The notes beneath the pieces were generated by a model. It had not been told where the DNA came from. It worked only from the letters and a program-made list of their open reading frames with translations, and ran no database searches. A DNA stretch of 64,000 nt from Novosphingobium sp. B1 (GTDB lineage Bacteria; Pseudomonadota; Alphaproteobacteria; Sphingomonadales; Sphingomonadaceae): assembly GCF_900176395.1 (NCBI RefSeq), contig NZ_FWXL01000002.1, forward strand, positions 248,001 to 312,000, read 5' to 3'. The stretch's first letter is position 1; each line of letters opens with the position of its first letter. The position numbers and the translations under genes are program-made. This document shows positions 43,652 to 51,901 of the stretch, one piece after another.

Positions 43652-45292
43652 TCACATAAGCCCGAGCTTGCCGCCGCTTGCGGCATAGGCCCTGAACGCC
43701 TCGAACCGTTCGGGTGAGGAGACGGCGGCTCGCATGCCCTCACGGTCGCCCAGCAACATCACCGTCGTGCTGCTCTTGCCAACCTGGGTCCAGCCCTTGC
43801 CTGGCACCGCGCCGCGCATGAAGGCCAGAATGCGGTCCTGCCACTGCCTGACCACGCGGCTGTCAGCCGCTGTCCACGAGCGGTCGCCGAGGCCGATGTT
43901 GCCGAAGACATAGGGCAGTTGCGAACTATGGAACGCGCCCCACGATTGCCCACCCTTCACCACCGGGTAGGCATAGTCGTAAAGGTAGGCATAGACCGGC
44001 TGCGCTGCACTACGCGTGCGCTCCTTCGACCACAGCAGCAGCCCTGCCATGTAGCGATCCCGCGCGATCAGCGCGTTTGAAGCAACGGCTTCCTCATCGG
44101 TGGCATGGGGATAGAGCGCCAGCAGGCGATCTGCCGAAGCACCATAGCGCGCGCGAACAGCCGCTGCGAATTGCGCCGGGGTGCGCACCGAGATGTCGAT
44201 CATCTCGGCGCTGTTATAGCCGGTGATCAGGGGCACCAGGCTTGCGACCGGGCCGCTGGCGCGGATCGGATCAAACGGCACCACCTTGCCATCGACGTTG
44301 GGCACAAACATCAGGCGCGGCGGACCGCTGTTCGCGCCGGGAACGTAGCGCGTCGCCTCGATCAGAACTTCGGGCGGAACATCGCGCATCTGCGCCACTG
44401 TGATCTTGCCCAGCCTTGCGGCAAGATCGCTGCCGATCTTCTCGTTCTCGGCAAGAGGTGGTACGTCCACCGCCATGCTTGCGCCGCTGAACGCAATAGC
44501 CTTGTCAAACAGGCCCCTGACCATGGGAGAGATCAGCAAGTCCGCCACGGAGGCCGCACCGGCGCTCTCGCCAGAAACGGTCACGTTGCCCGCATCGCCG
44601 CCAAAGCGCGCGGCATTGGCGCGGACCCATTTCAGCGCTGCGATCTGATCGAGCAGACCGTAGTTCCCCGAAGATCCGAGCGGCGATTCCGCCGTCAGCG
44701 CCGGATGCGCCATGAAGCCCAGCACGCCGACGCGATAGTTGATCGTCACAACCACCGCCCCACGCGACGCCAGTTTCGCGCCATCGTAGATCGGCAGGCT
44801 CCCTGCCCCACCGCCGAAGCCGCCACCGTGTATGAACACCAGCACCGGCTGCTTCTTTACGGCCGCGCCTCTGGGGCGCCAGACGTTCAGCGTGAGGCAG
44901 TCCTCGCTCATTGGCGGGGCGGCAAGAAATTCGGCCGTGTAGGGTCCCCATGGTGCAGGCACGCCCTGCTGGCACACCGGTCCGAACGCCGAGGCATCGC
45001 GTACGCCCCGCCAGGATATCGCTGCTTGCGGTTCCCGCCAGCGAAGCGACCCCACCGGTGGCGCGGCATAAGGAATGCCTAGAAACGCCTCGGCCCTGCC
45101 GCTCGCCTTGCCACGAATTTCGCCACCGGTCGTGGTAACCACGGTTTGCGCCGTGGCCTGCGCGCTGAAACCAAGGGCAAACGCCCCCAAAAGCGCCAGC
45201 CTGAAGTGCTCGCGCTCGGCAAGTCCGCCGAAGGTGCGAACGCTGGTCGAAGACAGCGCGGCAGCGCCCCTGCGAATCCTGGCCGATATCAT
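43652..45292 (-). CDS. Secreted type-B carboxylesterase
   Basis: 546 residues: an N-terminal signal region (about 1-49, hydrophobic LALLGAFALGFSAQATA), oxyanion hole HGGGF (155-159), nucleophile S243 in GESAG, then the acidic and His residues of the catalytic triad further on (the HSSQLPYVFGN region). It hydrolyses esters in the periplasm or outside, perhaps acyl groups on plant glycosides, judging by neighbours. A GGGAGAG ribosome binding site precedes ATG 45292. It is a single gene with an inverted repeat upstream. Confidence 0.9.
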   Translation of the reverse strand: MISARIRRGAAALSSTSVRTFGGLAEREHFRLALLGAFALGFSAQATAQTVVTTTGGEIRGKASGRAEAFLGIPYAAPPVGSLRWREPQAAISWRGVRDASAFGPVCQQGVPAPWGPYTAEFLAAPPMSEDCLTLNVWRPRGAAVKKQPVLVFIHGGGFGGGAGSLPIYDGAKLASRGAVVVTINYRVGVLGFMAHPALTAESPLGSSGNYGLLDQIAALKWVRANAARFGGDAGNVTVSGESAGAASVADLLISPMVRGLFDKAIAFSGASMAVDVPPLAENEKIGSDLAARLGKITVAQMRDVPPEVLIEATRYVPGANSGPPRLMFVPNVDGKVVPFDPIRASGPVASLVPLITGYNSAEMIDISVRTPAQFAAAVRARYGASADRLLALYPHATDEEAVASNALIARDRYMAGLLLWSKERTRSAAQPVYAYLYDYAYPVVKGGQSWGAFHSSQLPYVFGNIGLGDRSWTAADSRVVRQWQDRILAFMRGAVPGKGWTQVGKSSTTVMLLGDREGMRAAVSSPERFEAFRAYAASGGKLGLM

Positions 45293-45354
45293 CTCGCTCT
45301 CCCATCCTTGCGCTCTCGCCGCGAGATTTCCTCACGCTCGCAAGGGCATGTATG

Positions 45355-45377
45355 AGAATAGTATGATTATTCTAAAT
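45355..45377. promoter_or_regulatory. Inverted repeat upstream of the carboxylesterase gene
   Basis: AGAATA (45355-45360) and TATTCT (45368-45373) are inverted copies with a 7-base spacer, in an AT-rich patch 63 bases upstream of the esterase ATG. The right arm reads ATTCTAAAT, related to the ATTCTAATAAA element at 48815. The rest of the 270-base gap (45293-45562) holds a terminator and no gene. Confidence 0.4.
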
Positions 45378-45421
45378 AGGCGGTCAAGCGGCACTTCCAC
45401 GGCGGAGGATCGTGCTGAAAC

Positions 45422-45460
45422 AAAAAAGGGGGACGGTGCGATCGCTCGCGCCGCCCCCTT
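45422..45460 (-). terminator. Rho-independent terminator of tspO
   Basis: On the minus strand a long GC-rich stem (AAGGGGGCGGCGCG pairing with CGCACCGTCCCCCTT, one bulge) is followed by TTTTTTG. It lies about 100 bases beyond the tspO stop. Confidence 0.8.
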
Positions 45461-45562
45461 GAAGTTAAAGAACTCTGGTCATCAGAGCCCTTCGGGTCGC
45501 GGGGCCTGATTAGCGCCAATCCGGACCGGTGAATGTGAGACAATTCACACGTGCGGAAAATT

Positions 45563-46048
45563 TCACGCACTGATATCGTTTGCAAAGGGCCCGTTCAGCC
45601 TGACGATCGCGAAGTTCAGGCACGCGGCAAAGCTCACCCACGCAAGGTAAGGCACGATCAGCCAGGTCGCGAGCACCGAGAAGGGTCGCAGCATCACGCA
45701 CAACGCCAGAACGGAAAGCCAGAGCGGCACCACCTCGATCAGCGCCCAGTCGGGCCGCTTGCGCGTGAAGAACAATGGTGACCACAAAAAGTGGCACACG
45801 AAATTCGCGGCAAACAGCGCGATGACGGTCATCCGCCCTGCCTCGTTGCTCGCGCCGTTCCAGCTCAGCACGGCAGCCCAGGCGGCAAGGCCGAGAATGA
45901 CCGTCCACGCCGGGCCGAACAGCCAGTCGGGCGGTTGCCATGACGGCTTCTTGAGATTGCGATACCAGGGGCCGATTTCGGTCAGGATTCCGCCCGCCCC
46001 GCCGAGGATCAGGGCCCAGAGGACGGCGGCAATGACATGAGGCTGCAT
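45563..46048 (-). CDS. tspO: TspO/MBR-family membrane protein
   Basis: A 161-residue tryptophan-rich sensory protein with five membrane segments and the family signature GPWYRNLKKPSWQPPDWLFGPAW near the N terminus, plus FLWSPLFF. TspO binds porphyrins and affects tetrapyrrole export, and in alphaproteobacteria it modulates pigment and oxygen responses. It is divergent from the GFA-family gene (92 bases between). Confidence 0.92.
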   Translation of the reverse strand: MQPHVIAAVLWALILGGAGGILTEIGPWYRNLKKPSWQPPDWLFGPAWTVILGLAAWAAVLSWNGASNEAGRMTVIALFAANFVCHFLWSPLFFTRKRPDWALIEVVPLWLSVLALCVMLRPFSVLATWLIVPYLAWVSFAACLNFAIVRLNGPFANDISA

Positions 46049-46140
46049 GGGGCAAGGGTCTGCGCGTTATCGCCCGGTCATGCAACCTGCATCTGCAGGC
46101 GGCGTCTTGCGCACAAAGGCGGATCAGCTATGCCACTGCA

Positions 46141-46569
46141 ATGATGCAGTTTTCCTGCCATTGCGGCGCAGTCACAGTGCAGATCGCGAAAATGCCTGCC
46201 TTCGTTCACGCCTGCAACTGCTCGCTCTGCCGCAAATCCGGCGCGCAGTGGGCCTACTTCGCCCCGACGGAAGTCCGGACCGCTGGAGTAACGAGCAGCT
46301 ACGTCCGCACCGACAAGCCCGGCGCGGGAGCACAGATCCACTTCTGCGCCGCCTGCGGCAGCACCACGCATTTCGTGCTCACGCCAGAGACGATTGCGCA
46401 GCACGGCAACACCGTGACCGGCGTCAACATGGCGCTGGCCGATGAAAGCCAGCTCACAGGCCTGGAAATGCGCTTTCCCGACGGTGCCGCATGGGCCGGC
46501 CAGGGTCCGTTCGGCTACGTACGGGAAAGCGTTGTCATCGGCTCGGCGGATCAGCCGCAAAGCTCCTGA
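46141..46569 (+). CDS. GFA/CENP-V-family zinc protein
   Basis: A 142-residue protein with the zinc ligand clusters CHCGAV (C7, C9), CNCSLC (about 26-31) and CAACG, as in the glutathione-dependent formaldehyde-activating (Gfa) fold. Most members have unknown functions, and true formaldehyde activation is proven for few. Its last 19 bases overlap the 3' end of the convergent isomerase gene. Confidence 0.87.
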   Translation: MMQFSCHCGAVTVQIAKMPAFVHACNCSLCRKSGAQWAYFAPTEVRTAGVTSSYVRTDKPGAGAQIHFCAACGSTTHFVLTPETIAQHGNTVTGVNMALADESQLTGLEMRFPDGAAWAGQGPFGYVRESVVIGSADQPQSS

Positions 46570-47321
46570 ATGTAGGCGAACGCCTCTGCCGAAGGCTTTG
46601 TCGGCTGCAGTTCCAGCCCGACCGTTCCGGCATACCCAAGTCGCTCGAACAGCGCGAGCGCAGCCGGCCAGTCGATCTCGCCTGATCCTGGCTCACCCCG
46701 ACCCGGCGCATCGGCGATCTGCACATGCACCACCTGATGCATCGCTGCGGCGAGCGCTATTTCCGGGTCCTCACCTTCGACGACCGAGTGGTAGAGGTCG
46801 TAGAGCACCTTCACGCGCGTGCTGCCTACCATATCGGCCACCACCACGCTGTCCTGCGTGGTCGAACACAGCACGCCGGGGTGATCATGCCGGGTGTTCG
46901 CGGATTCAAGCAGGATGGTCACATCGAGCTTTTCGGCGATCGGCACGATCTTGCGCAGCGCATCGGCAAAGATCGCAAGCTGCACCGGCCGCTTCAGCCA
47001 AGGCACGCCGCGCCCCGAAGTGACCACGACGTTCGAGCAGCCAAGGAACTTCGCCGCCGAAGCCGCCTCGCGGAAGGTCTCGAGAAAGCCCTCATGCGTG
47101 GCAGGATCGACCAGCTGCGTCACATAGTCCGCTACCGTGCTGATCAGCTCCACGCCATGTGCGTCGAGCGCCGCCTTGATCGCGACGAGATCGCGGCCCT
47201 TGAGCAGGAAGAGTTCGACCTTGCGGAAGCCCGCAGCCGCTGCTGCGGCAATGCGGTCTTCCACTTTCTCGCCGGCTTCGGTGAAGCCATATTCGAGGTT
47301 TACCGAAAGTTCGAAGGCCAT
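46551..47321 (-). CDS. Hydroxypyruvate-isomerase-like TIM-barrel protein
   Basis: A 256-residue sugar isomerase/epimerase-type barrel (MAFELSVNLEYGFTEAG). Metal-ligand candidates are Glu in LLESANTR, Asp in LYDLYHS and Glu in GLELQPT, and the phrase GRGEPGSGEIDW is typical of hydroxypyruvate isomerase relatives. It starts 3 bases after the larger TIM-barrel gene, so it is third in the transcript small subunit, large barrel, isomerase. In known C-glycoside gene clusters such extra isomerases occur beside the deglycosidase; here it may convert the released keto-sugar. Confidence 0.85.
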   Translation of the reverse strand: MAFELSVNLEYGFTEAGEKVEDRIAAAAAAGFRKVELFLLKGRDLVAIKAALDAHGVELISTVADYVTQLVDPATHEGFLETFREAASAAKFLGCSNVVVTSGRGVPWLKRPVQLAIFADALRKIVPIAEKLDVTILLESANTRHDHPGVLCSTTQDSVVVADMVGSTRVKVLYDLYHSVVEGEDPEIALAAAMHQVVHVQIADAPGRGEPGSGEIDWPAALALFERLGYAGTVGLELQPTKPSAEAFAYIQELCG

Positions 47322-47324
47322 CGC

Positions 47325-48323
47325 TCACGAACCCCAGATGCGGCGGGCCATCGCCTGGTGACGGCGGACCTGCTCGAAGGCATCGCGCATGTCATAGGCA
47401 TGGCCTTCCCACTCGGAGACCATCGTGCCGGTGAACCCGCCATCCTTGAACAGCGGCAGGATCGTGTCGTAATCGATCGCTTCCTCGACCAGATCCTCGC
47501 TCACGCCATAGAACTTGCCGTGGATGTGGATGGTCCGGTCGACCAGCGCCGCCCAGCTCTTGGGATCGTGGTTGGAGAGGATGAAGAACGCGAGGCAAGC
47601 CGCCTGGATTTCCAGCGGGCCGTGACCCTTGGGCGCCGCCCATTCGCGCAAGCGCCCGGCCTTCTCGTGGCTCATCCCGTCCTCGAGCCAGACTTCCTTG
47701 AGCTTGTCGAGCAGGTCTTCCTTGGCACCCTTGGCGCGCGCGGCATCGAGCATCGATTCCGGAATGCGGCTTGCCGTGCCGCCGAAGTCGGGGATCCAGC
47801 CAAGGTACGGCGTATCCAGCTTGTCGTACATCTCGCCATAGGCCTGCACGGCGGGGTGCCCGGCCCACATCGGCGCATGGACTTCCACCCCCATGCGGAT
47901 GTCCAGTTCCTCGGCATAGGGCGCGATTTCGGGCAGCAGGTGCACAGGCAGAGCAAACTGGTAGCGCACCAGGCTGAATCCCAGCTTCTTGGCCGAGCGG
48001 AGCTGGCGCTTGTGGTATTCGACCAGCGCTGCATCCTCGATCGGCTGCGCGCCCGGCTTGAGGAAGCGGTCGGAATTGATTGCGCAGGAAACGGGGTTCA
48101 GGCCGGTCTCAGCGATCATCTGCCTGAACTCTTCGGCGAACTTGTCCGAAACGTCCGGAAACTCGCGGAAGTTCTGGAAACCGATGATCTCGATATTCGG
48201 GCCCAGCCCACGCTTGGCCACTTCGGCCAGCAGCGTATCGAGTTCGAACTGGCGGGTCAGATACTCGTTGGTGAAGGAATAGAGCGTGACGCCCGTCTGG
48301 GGGCCGGTTGCGGTCGTGGTCAT
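47325..48323 (-). CDS. C-glycoside deglycosidase alpha-subunit-like TIM-barrel protein
   Basis: A 332-residue barrel of the sugar isomerase/epimerase superfamily. The four expected metal ligands can be read as E147 (GVEVHAP), D179 (WIPDFGG), H266 or H268 (TIHIHGKFYG) and E304 (VSEWEG). At this length, followed by a DUF6379-like partner and facing a GMC oxidoreductase, it fits the alpha subunit of bacterial C-glycoside deglycosidases (CarB, DfgA, DgpB). These cleave the C-C bond of 3-keto-C-glycosides by metal-assisted elimination. An O-glycoside 3-keto eliminase or a plain epimerase is the alternative. I have no alignment to confirm the subfamily. Confidence 0.72.
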   Translation of the reverse strand: MTTTATGPQTGVTLYSFTNEYLTRQFELDTLLAEVAKRGLGPNIEIIGFQNFREFPDVSDKFAEEFRQMIAETGLNPVSCAINSDRFLKPGAQPIEDAALVEYHKRQLRSAKKLGFSLVRYQFALPVHLLPEIAPYAEELDIRMGVEVHAPMWAGHPAVQAYGEMYDKLDTPYLGWIPDFGGTASRIPESMLDAARAKGAKEDLLDKLKEVWLEDGMSHEKAGRLREWAAPKGHGPLEIQAACLAFFILSNHDPKSWAALVDRTIHIHGKFYGVSEDLVEEAIDYDTILPLFKDGGFTGTMVSEWEGHAYDMRDAFEQVRRHQAMARRIWGS

Positions 48324-48338
48324 ATTGCCGGTCCTCTC

Positions 48339-48725
48339 TCAGGCAGCTTCGACGGTGAGCGTGGAGGTTTGCGGATTGGTGCGCCGCATCCCCGGAATGT
48401 AGGGTGGGCTGATGAACAGGTTCAGCGAAACCTCGCGGGTCTCGCCCACCTCGGCGCGCAGCGAAGGCAGCACCAGGAACGCCGAATCACGGATGAACCA
48501 GAAGGTGTCGACCTTCTCGCCGTTCTGGGACAGCGGCCATTGCTGGCCGTCGTATTCGATCAGTGCGTCAGACAGATCCACAGCTTCGCCGTCCACCGCC
48601 AGCGGCCCCACTTCCACCACCGAAAACGGCAGCGAGCGATACCACGGCAAGCGCATCGCCAGCTTGAGCCCGCCTGCCGTGGCGGCAAGACCTTCTTCCC
48701 CGATCACCCGTTCGACTGGCAACAC
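48339..48725 (-). CDS. DUF6379-like small subunit, C-glycoside deglycosidase beta-type
   Basis: A 128-residue, mostly beta-strand protein with no signal peptide (LPVERVIGEEGLAATAGG...WYRSLPFSVVEV...FISPPYIPGMRRTN). The size, the beta-rich pattern and the place directly before the larger barrel gene match the beta subunit of C-glycoside deglycosidases (CarC, DfgB, DgpC; DUF6379). Those pair with the barrel subunit and help form the active site. I start at GTG 48725, 5 bases after GGGAGAG; a TTG follows at once. The gap to the next gene is 15 bases. Confidence 0.7.
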   Translation of the reverse strand: MLPVERVIGEEGLAATAGGLKLAMRLPWYRSLPFSVVEVGPLAVDGEAVDLSDALIEYDGQQWPLSQNGEKVDTFWFIRDSAFLVLPSLRAEVGETREVSLNLFISPPYIPGMRRTNPQTSTLTVEAA

Positions 48726-48741
48726 ACTCGCTCTCCCGATA

Positions 48742-48825
48742 ATTAGAATTTGCCTTCTAATCACCGCTTGACAGTGGGTCAAGGCCTGTGCAGATAAAAC
48801 GGAACTTCAGTTCTATTCTAATAAA
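48742..48825. promoter_or_regulatory. Operator-like inverted repeat and promoter region between the deglycosidase-like and GMC genes
   Basis: ATTAGAA (48742-48748) and TTCTAAT (48755-48761) form a perfect 7-bp inverted repeat with a 6-base spacer, 17 bases upstream of the small-subunit GTG. A third TTCTAAT copy lies at 48816-48822, inside ATTCTAATAAA, 21 bases upstream of the GMC ATG. TTGACA at 48768-48773 may be a -35 box toward the GMC gene. One regulator could control both transcripts; none is encoded close by. Confidence 0.5.
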
Positions 48826-48845
48826 CGGGCAGGTGCCAGAGGGTC

Positions 48846-50465
48846 ATGGCGGAATTCGATTACATCATCGTGGGCGCAGGCTCGGCTGGCTGCGTTCTTG
48901 CCAACCGCCTGAGCGCCAACCCCTCAAATCGCGTGCTCCTGATCGAAGACGGCGGTGACAATCAGCACCCCTTCATCAAGATGGCCGGCGGCTTCATCAA
49001 GATGATGGGTAACCCCGATTACTTCCGCGTCTACCAGACCGAGCCGCGCCCCGGCATGCGCGGCGGCATCCACACTTACGGGCGCGGGCTTGGCGGCTCC
49101 TCGGCGATCAACGGCACGTGGTATCTCACCGGTATGCCCAAGGATTTCGACAGCTGGGCCGACCACGGTCTCGCGGGCTGGGGCTGGGATGAGATCGCCC
49201 GCTGCTACACCAAATTCGAGGATTACCGCGATCCTGGCGCCCACCCCGGCAGGGGCAAGGGCGGCGAACTGCAGGTCACCGCCTCAACCTACCAGTCCCC
49301 GGTGCTCGATGCACTGGTCGCTGGCTTCGGCACGCAAGGGATGCCCTGGCTGGATGACATCACCACGCCGGGCAAACAGGGTGTGGGCCGCAGCCAGTAT
49401 ACTGTCGACCGCAAGGGCGTGCGTGAAAGCTCGTACAAGGCCTTTGTCATGCCGATCCTAGGCCGCCACAATCTCACGATAGCCCAGCACACCGCCGTTT
49501 CGCGCGTGATGATCGAGAATGGCTGTGCCACCGGCGTCGTCACCGAAGCCCACGGGCAAGAGCGCATCCATACCGCCGCCAGGGAAGTCATCCTCTCCAC
49601 CGGGGTCTACGGATCGCCCCAATTGCTCCAACTGTCGGGCGTCGGCCCCGGCGCGGTGCTGCAGGAGTTGGGCATCCCGGTGATCAAGGACCTCGTCCGC
49701 GTCGGTCAGAACCTTTCCGATCACACCAAGTTCGGCGTCTCGTTCGACTTGACCAACCACCCCGGCACCAACCGCGAATTCTTTGGCTGGCGGCTTTACC
49801 GCAATGCGCTGCAATACTTCCTCACCGGCAGCGGCCATCTTGCCCGTGTCGGCATGCCGATCACCGGCCTCTATGCCAGCGAGGGCACGCCCGAGGACTG
49901 GCCCGATCTCCAGGTCGGCGCTGCGCCCTTCGCCATGCGTACGGTGAACGAAATGGCCGCCCGCCCCGGCAGCCCGCTAACGCCCAATCCCGGCCTCACC
50001 TTCTCGGGCTATCACCTGCGCCCGAAAAGCCGCGGCGCGATTCGCCTCACCTCGCCCGATTATCGCGACGCCCCGGTCGCGGACGCCGCGATCTGGTCCG
50101 ACCCGTCGGACCGGGCCAAGAGCCTCGAACTGTTCCGCCTCTTCCGGGCCATCGCCGGGTCGGAACCGTTGAAGACTTACATCGGCACCGAACGCATGCC
50201 CGGCCCCGACGTGCAGGATGAAGCCGCGATCCTTTCGGAACTGGCCAAGATGGTCGAAGTCGGCCTTCATGGCACCGGCACCTGCGCCATGGGCACCGAT
50301 GAGACCAACTCGGTCACCGATACCCGCGCAAGGGTCCACGGCATCGGGTCGCTGCGCGTTGTAGACTGCTCGATCATGCCCACGCCCATCTCGGGCAACA
50401 CCAACGGTCCGGCCATGGCCGTGGCGGAGCGGGCTGCGGAACTGATCCTCGAAGACGCGCGCTAG
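48846..50465 (+). CDS. GMC-family FAD oxidoreductase (candidate glycoside 3-oxidase)
   Basis: A 539-residue flavoprotein: FAD loop GAGSAG (10-15), GMC signature GRGLGGSSAINGTWY, second signature STGVYGSPQLLQLSGVGP, and C-terminal active-site region HGTGTCAMG...SGNTNGPAM with a His and an Asn. There is no signal peptide, so it is cytoplasmic. GMC enzymes oxidise alcohols; CarA of the carminic-acid pathway is a GMC enzyme oxidising C3 of a C-glucoside. The divergent pairing with deglycosidase-like subunits makes that role likely here. A choline- or aryl-alcohol-type oxidase is the alternative. AGAGGG precedes the ATG. Confidence 0.82.
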   Translation: MAEFDYIIVGAGSAGCVLANRLSANPSNRVLLIEDGGDNQHPFIKMAGGFIKMMGNPDYFRVYQTEPRPGMRGGIHTYGRGLGGSSAINGTWYLTGMPKDFDSWADHGLAGWGWDEIARCYTKFEDYRDPGAHPGRGKGGELQVTASTYQSPVLDALVAGFGTQGMPWLDDITTPGKQGVGRSQYTVDRKGVRESSYKAFVMPILGRHNLTIAQHTAVSRVMIENGCATGVVTEAHGQERIHTAAREVILSTGVYGSPQLLQLSGVGPGAVLQELGIPVIKDLVRVGQNLSDHTKFGVSFDLTNHPGTNREFFGWRLYRNALQYFLTGSGHLARVGMPITGLYASEGTPEDWPDLQVGAAPFAMRTVNEMAARPGSPLTPNPGLTFSGYHLRPKSRGAIRLTSPDYRDAPVADAAIWSDPSDRAKSLELFRLFRAIAGSEPLKTYIGTERMPGPDVQDEAAILSELAKMVEVGLHGTGTCAMGTDETNSVTDTRARVHGIGSLRVVDCSIMPTPISGNTNGPAMAVAERAAELILEDAR

Positions 50466-50473
50466 AGCGCCAC

Positions 50474-50506
50474 AAAAAAGGGGAAGGCGGCGGTGCCCCC
50501 TTCCCC
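50474..50506 (-). terminator. Rho-independent terminator of the uxaC-uxuB transcript
   Basis: On the minus strand GGGGAAGG...CCTTCCCC forms a stem followed by TTTTTTG, about 50 bases past the uxuB stop. It also lies just after the convergent GMC gene, but has no T-run on the plus side. Confidence 0.82.
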
Positions 50507-50554
50507 GATCGAGTGCCTGTCACGTTGGTGGAGGTGACGAGGGTGGATTGGGTC

Positions 50555-51901
50555 TCAGCCTTGCGGCCTCCAGATCCCCGCCATCGGCCCCCCTTCACCG
50601 AACAGCGCGTTCAGTGGCTCGTTGCTTTTGGCGGCGCGGGAGAGTTTGTCGGCGAGTGGGTCGTCGACGGGTCCGTTGTGGCCCTGGAGGTGGTGGATCC
50701 ATGCGCTGAGGCCCTCGCGGATGGCGGGGCAGGTGCGGCCTTGCGCCTGGTTGTGGGCCAGCGTTTCGAGCCAGCGCTGCGGGATCTTCTGCGATCCGTC
50801 CATGGCGATCTGGATCAGGCGGTGGTTGAGGCTGGGGTTGGCAAAGCGGGCGATCAGCGCGTCGGCATAGGCGTCGAGGTCCTGGCCCGGTGTGGGCGTG
50901 ATCGTCGGCGCGGCCTCGTTGCGCATCAGCTGTCCGGCAAGGCGGCGCAAGTCCGGGTCGGCGATGGCTTCGTGCACGTAAGCGTAGCCGGCGCGCAGGC
51001 CGCAATAGGCGAGCAGCGAGTGCGCGCCGTTGAGCATGCGCAGCTTGGCGGTCTCGTAGGGCGCGACCTCGGTCACCAGTTGCGCGCCGACCGCTTCCCA
51101 GCGCGGGCGCGGGGCTGCAAAGCGGTCCTCGATCACCCACTGGCTGAACGGTTCGGTAACGACGCAGGCCTCATCAAGAAGCCCACCCAGCGCCGCGGCC
51201 ACGCTGGCGCGGTCTTCGTCGGTGGTGGCCGGCACGATGCGGTCGATCATGGTCGAGGGGCAGGTGCAGTTCTGGCTGAACCAGTCCACCAGATCAGGCT
51301 CGTGCCGTTCGAGGTACTGCAGCATGAGGCTTTCAAGCTTCGCGCCATTGTCGGCCAGGTTGTCGCACGACAGCAGCGTCACGCCCGGCAGGCCCGCCTT
51401 GGCCCGCGCCAGCAGCCCTTGCGTGACGAAGTAGTAGAAGCTCAAGGAGTGGGCGAGGTCGAAGTCCAGGCTGCCATCCGCAGCGCGGCAATAGCCTTTC
51501 TCGGTCACCGTCAGGCTGACGATGTGCGTGGATGGCGCGGCGACGGCAGCGATCACCGCATCGGGCTCCTCGCTGGCCACCAGCACATTGCGCACCGCGC
51601 CGACGATGCGCAGGGCCATGCCTTCGGCAGACTGTTCGGCCACGCTGTAGAGCCCGCCTTGCGGGTTCATCTGCCGCGCAACGCCGGGCGAGCGCAGCGA
51701 GACGCCGGTGATCATCCAGTCGGCATCGTCCCTGCGCTCGGCACCCAGGTTCATCGCCGCATCGGTGTACCAGGCCTGGTGCGCGCGGTGGAACGCGCCG
51801 ATGCCGAAGTGGACGATGCCCACGGCTTGCGCGTCGCGATCGTAGAGCGGGCGGGCGATGGCAGCAGGCAGTGCGGCCAGCGCTTCGGGAGAGAGCCTCA
51901 C
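50555..51901 (-). CDS. uxuB: Fructuronate reductase (mannitol dehydrogenase family)
   Basis: A 448-residue long-chain polyol dehydrogenase: the N-terminal Rossmann part opens with GIVHFGIGAFHRAHQAWYTD, and the C-terminal part has the Lys/Asn/His catalytic region (KLRMLNGAHSLLAYCG). UxuB reduces D-fructuronate to D-mannonate with NADH. The gene starts with GTG overlapping the uxaC stop (GTGA), and the mannonate dehydratase of the next step is encoded nearby. A mannitol or altronate dehydrogenase is possible but does not fit the neighbours. Confidence 0.93.
   Translation of the reverse strand: MRLSPEALAALPAAIARPLYDRDAQAVGIVHFGIGAFHRAHQAWYTDAAMNLGAERRDDADWMITGVSLRSPGVARQMNPQGGLYSVAEQSAEGMALRIVGAVRNVLVASEEPDAVIAAVAAPSTHIVSLTVTEKGYCRAADGSLDFDLAHSLSFYYFVTQGLLARAKAGLPGVTLLSCDNLADNGAKLESLMLQYLERHEPDLVDWFSQNCTCPSTMIDRIVPATTDEDRASVAAALGGLLDEACVVTEPFSQWVIEDRFAAPRPRWEAVGAQLVTEVAPYETAKLRMLNGAHSLLAYCGLRAGYAYVHEAIADPDLRRLAGQLMRNEAAPTITPTPGQDLDAYADALIARFANPSLNHRLIQIAMDGSQKIPQRWLETLAHNQAQGRTCPAIREGLSAWIHHLQGHNGPVDDPLADKLSRAAKSNEPLNALFGEGGPMAGIWRPQG

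Noticed and set aside
46725..48746. A 673-codon plus-strand open frame opposite the isomerase and deglycosidase-like genes
   Set aside because: Low-complexity His/Arg/Asp-rich text with no recognisable motif; the opposite strand encodes well-formed barrel proteins with ribosome binding sites.
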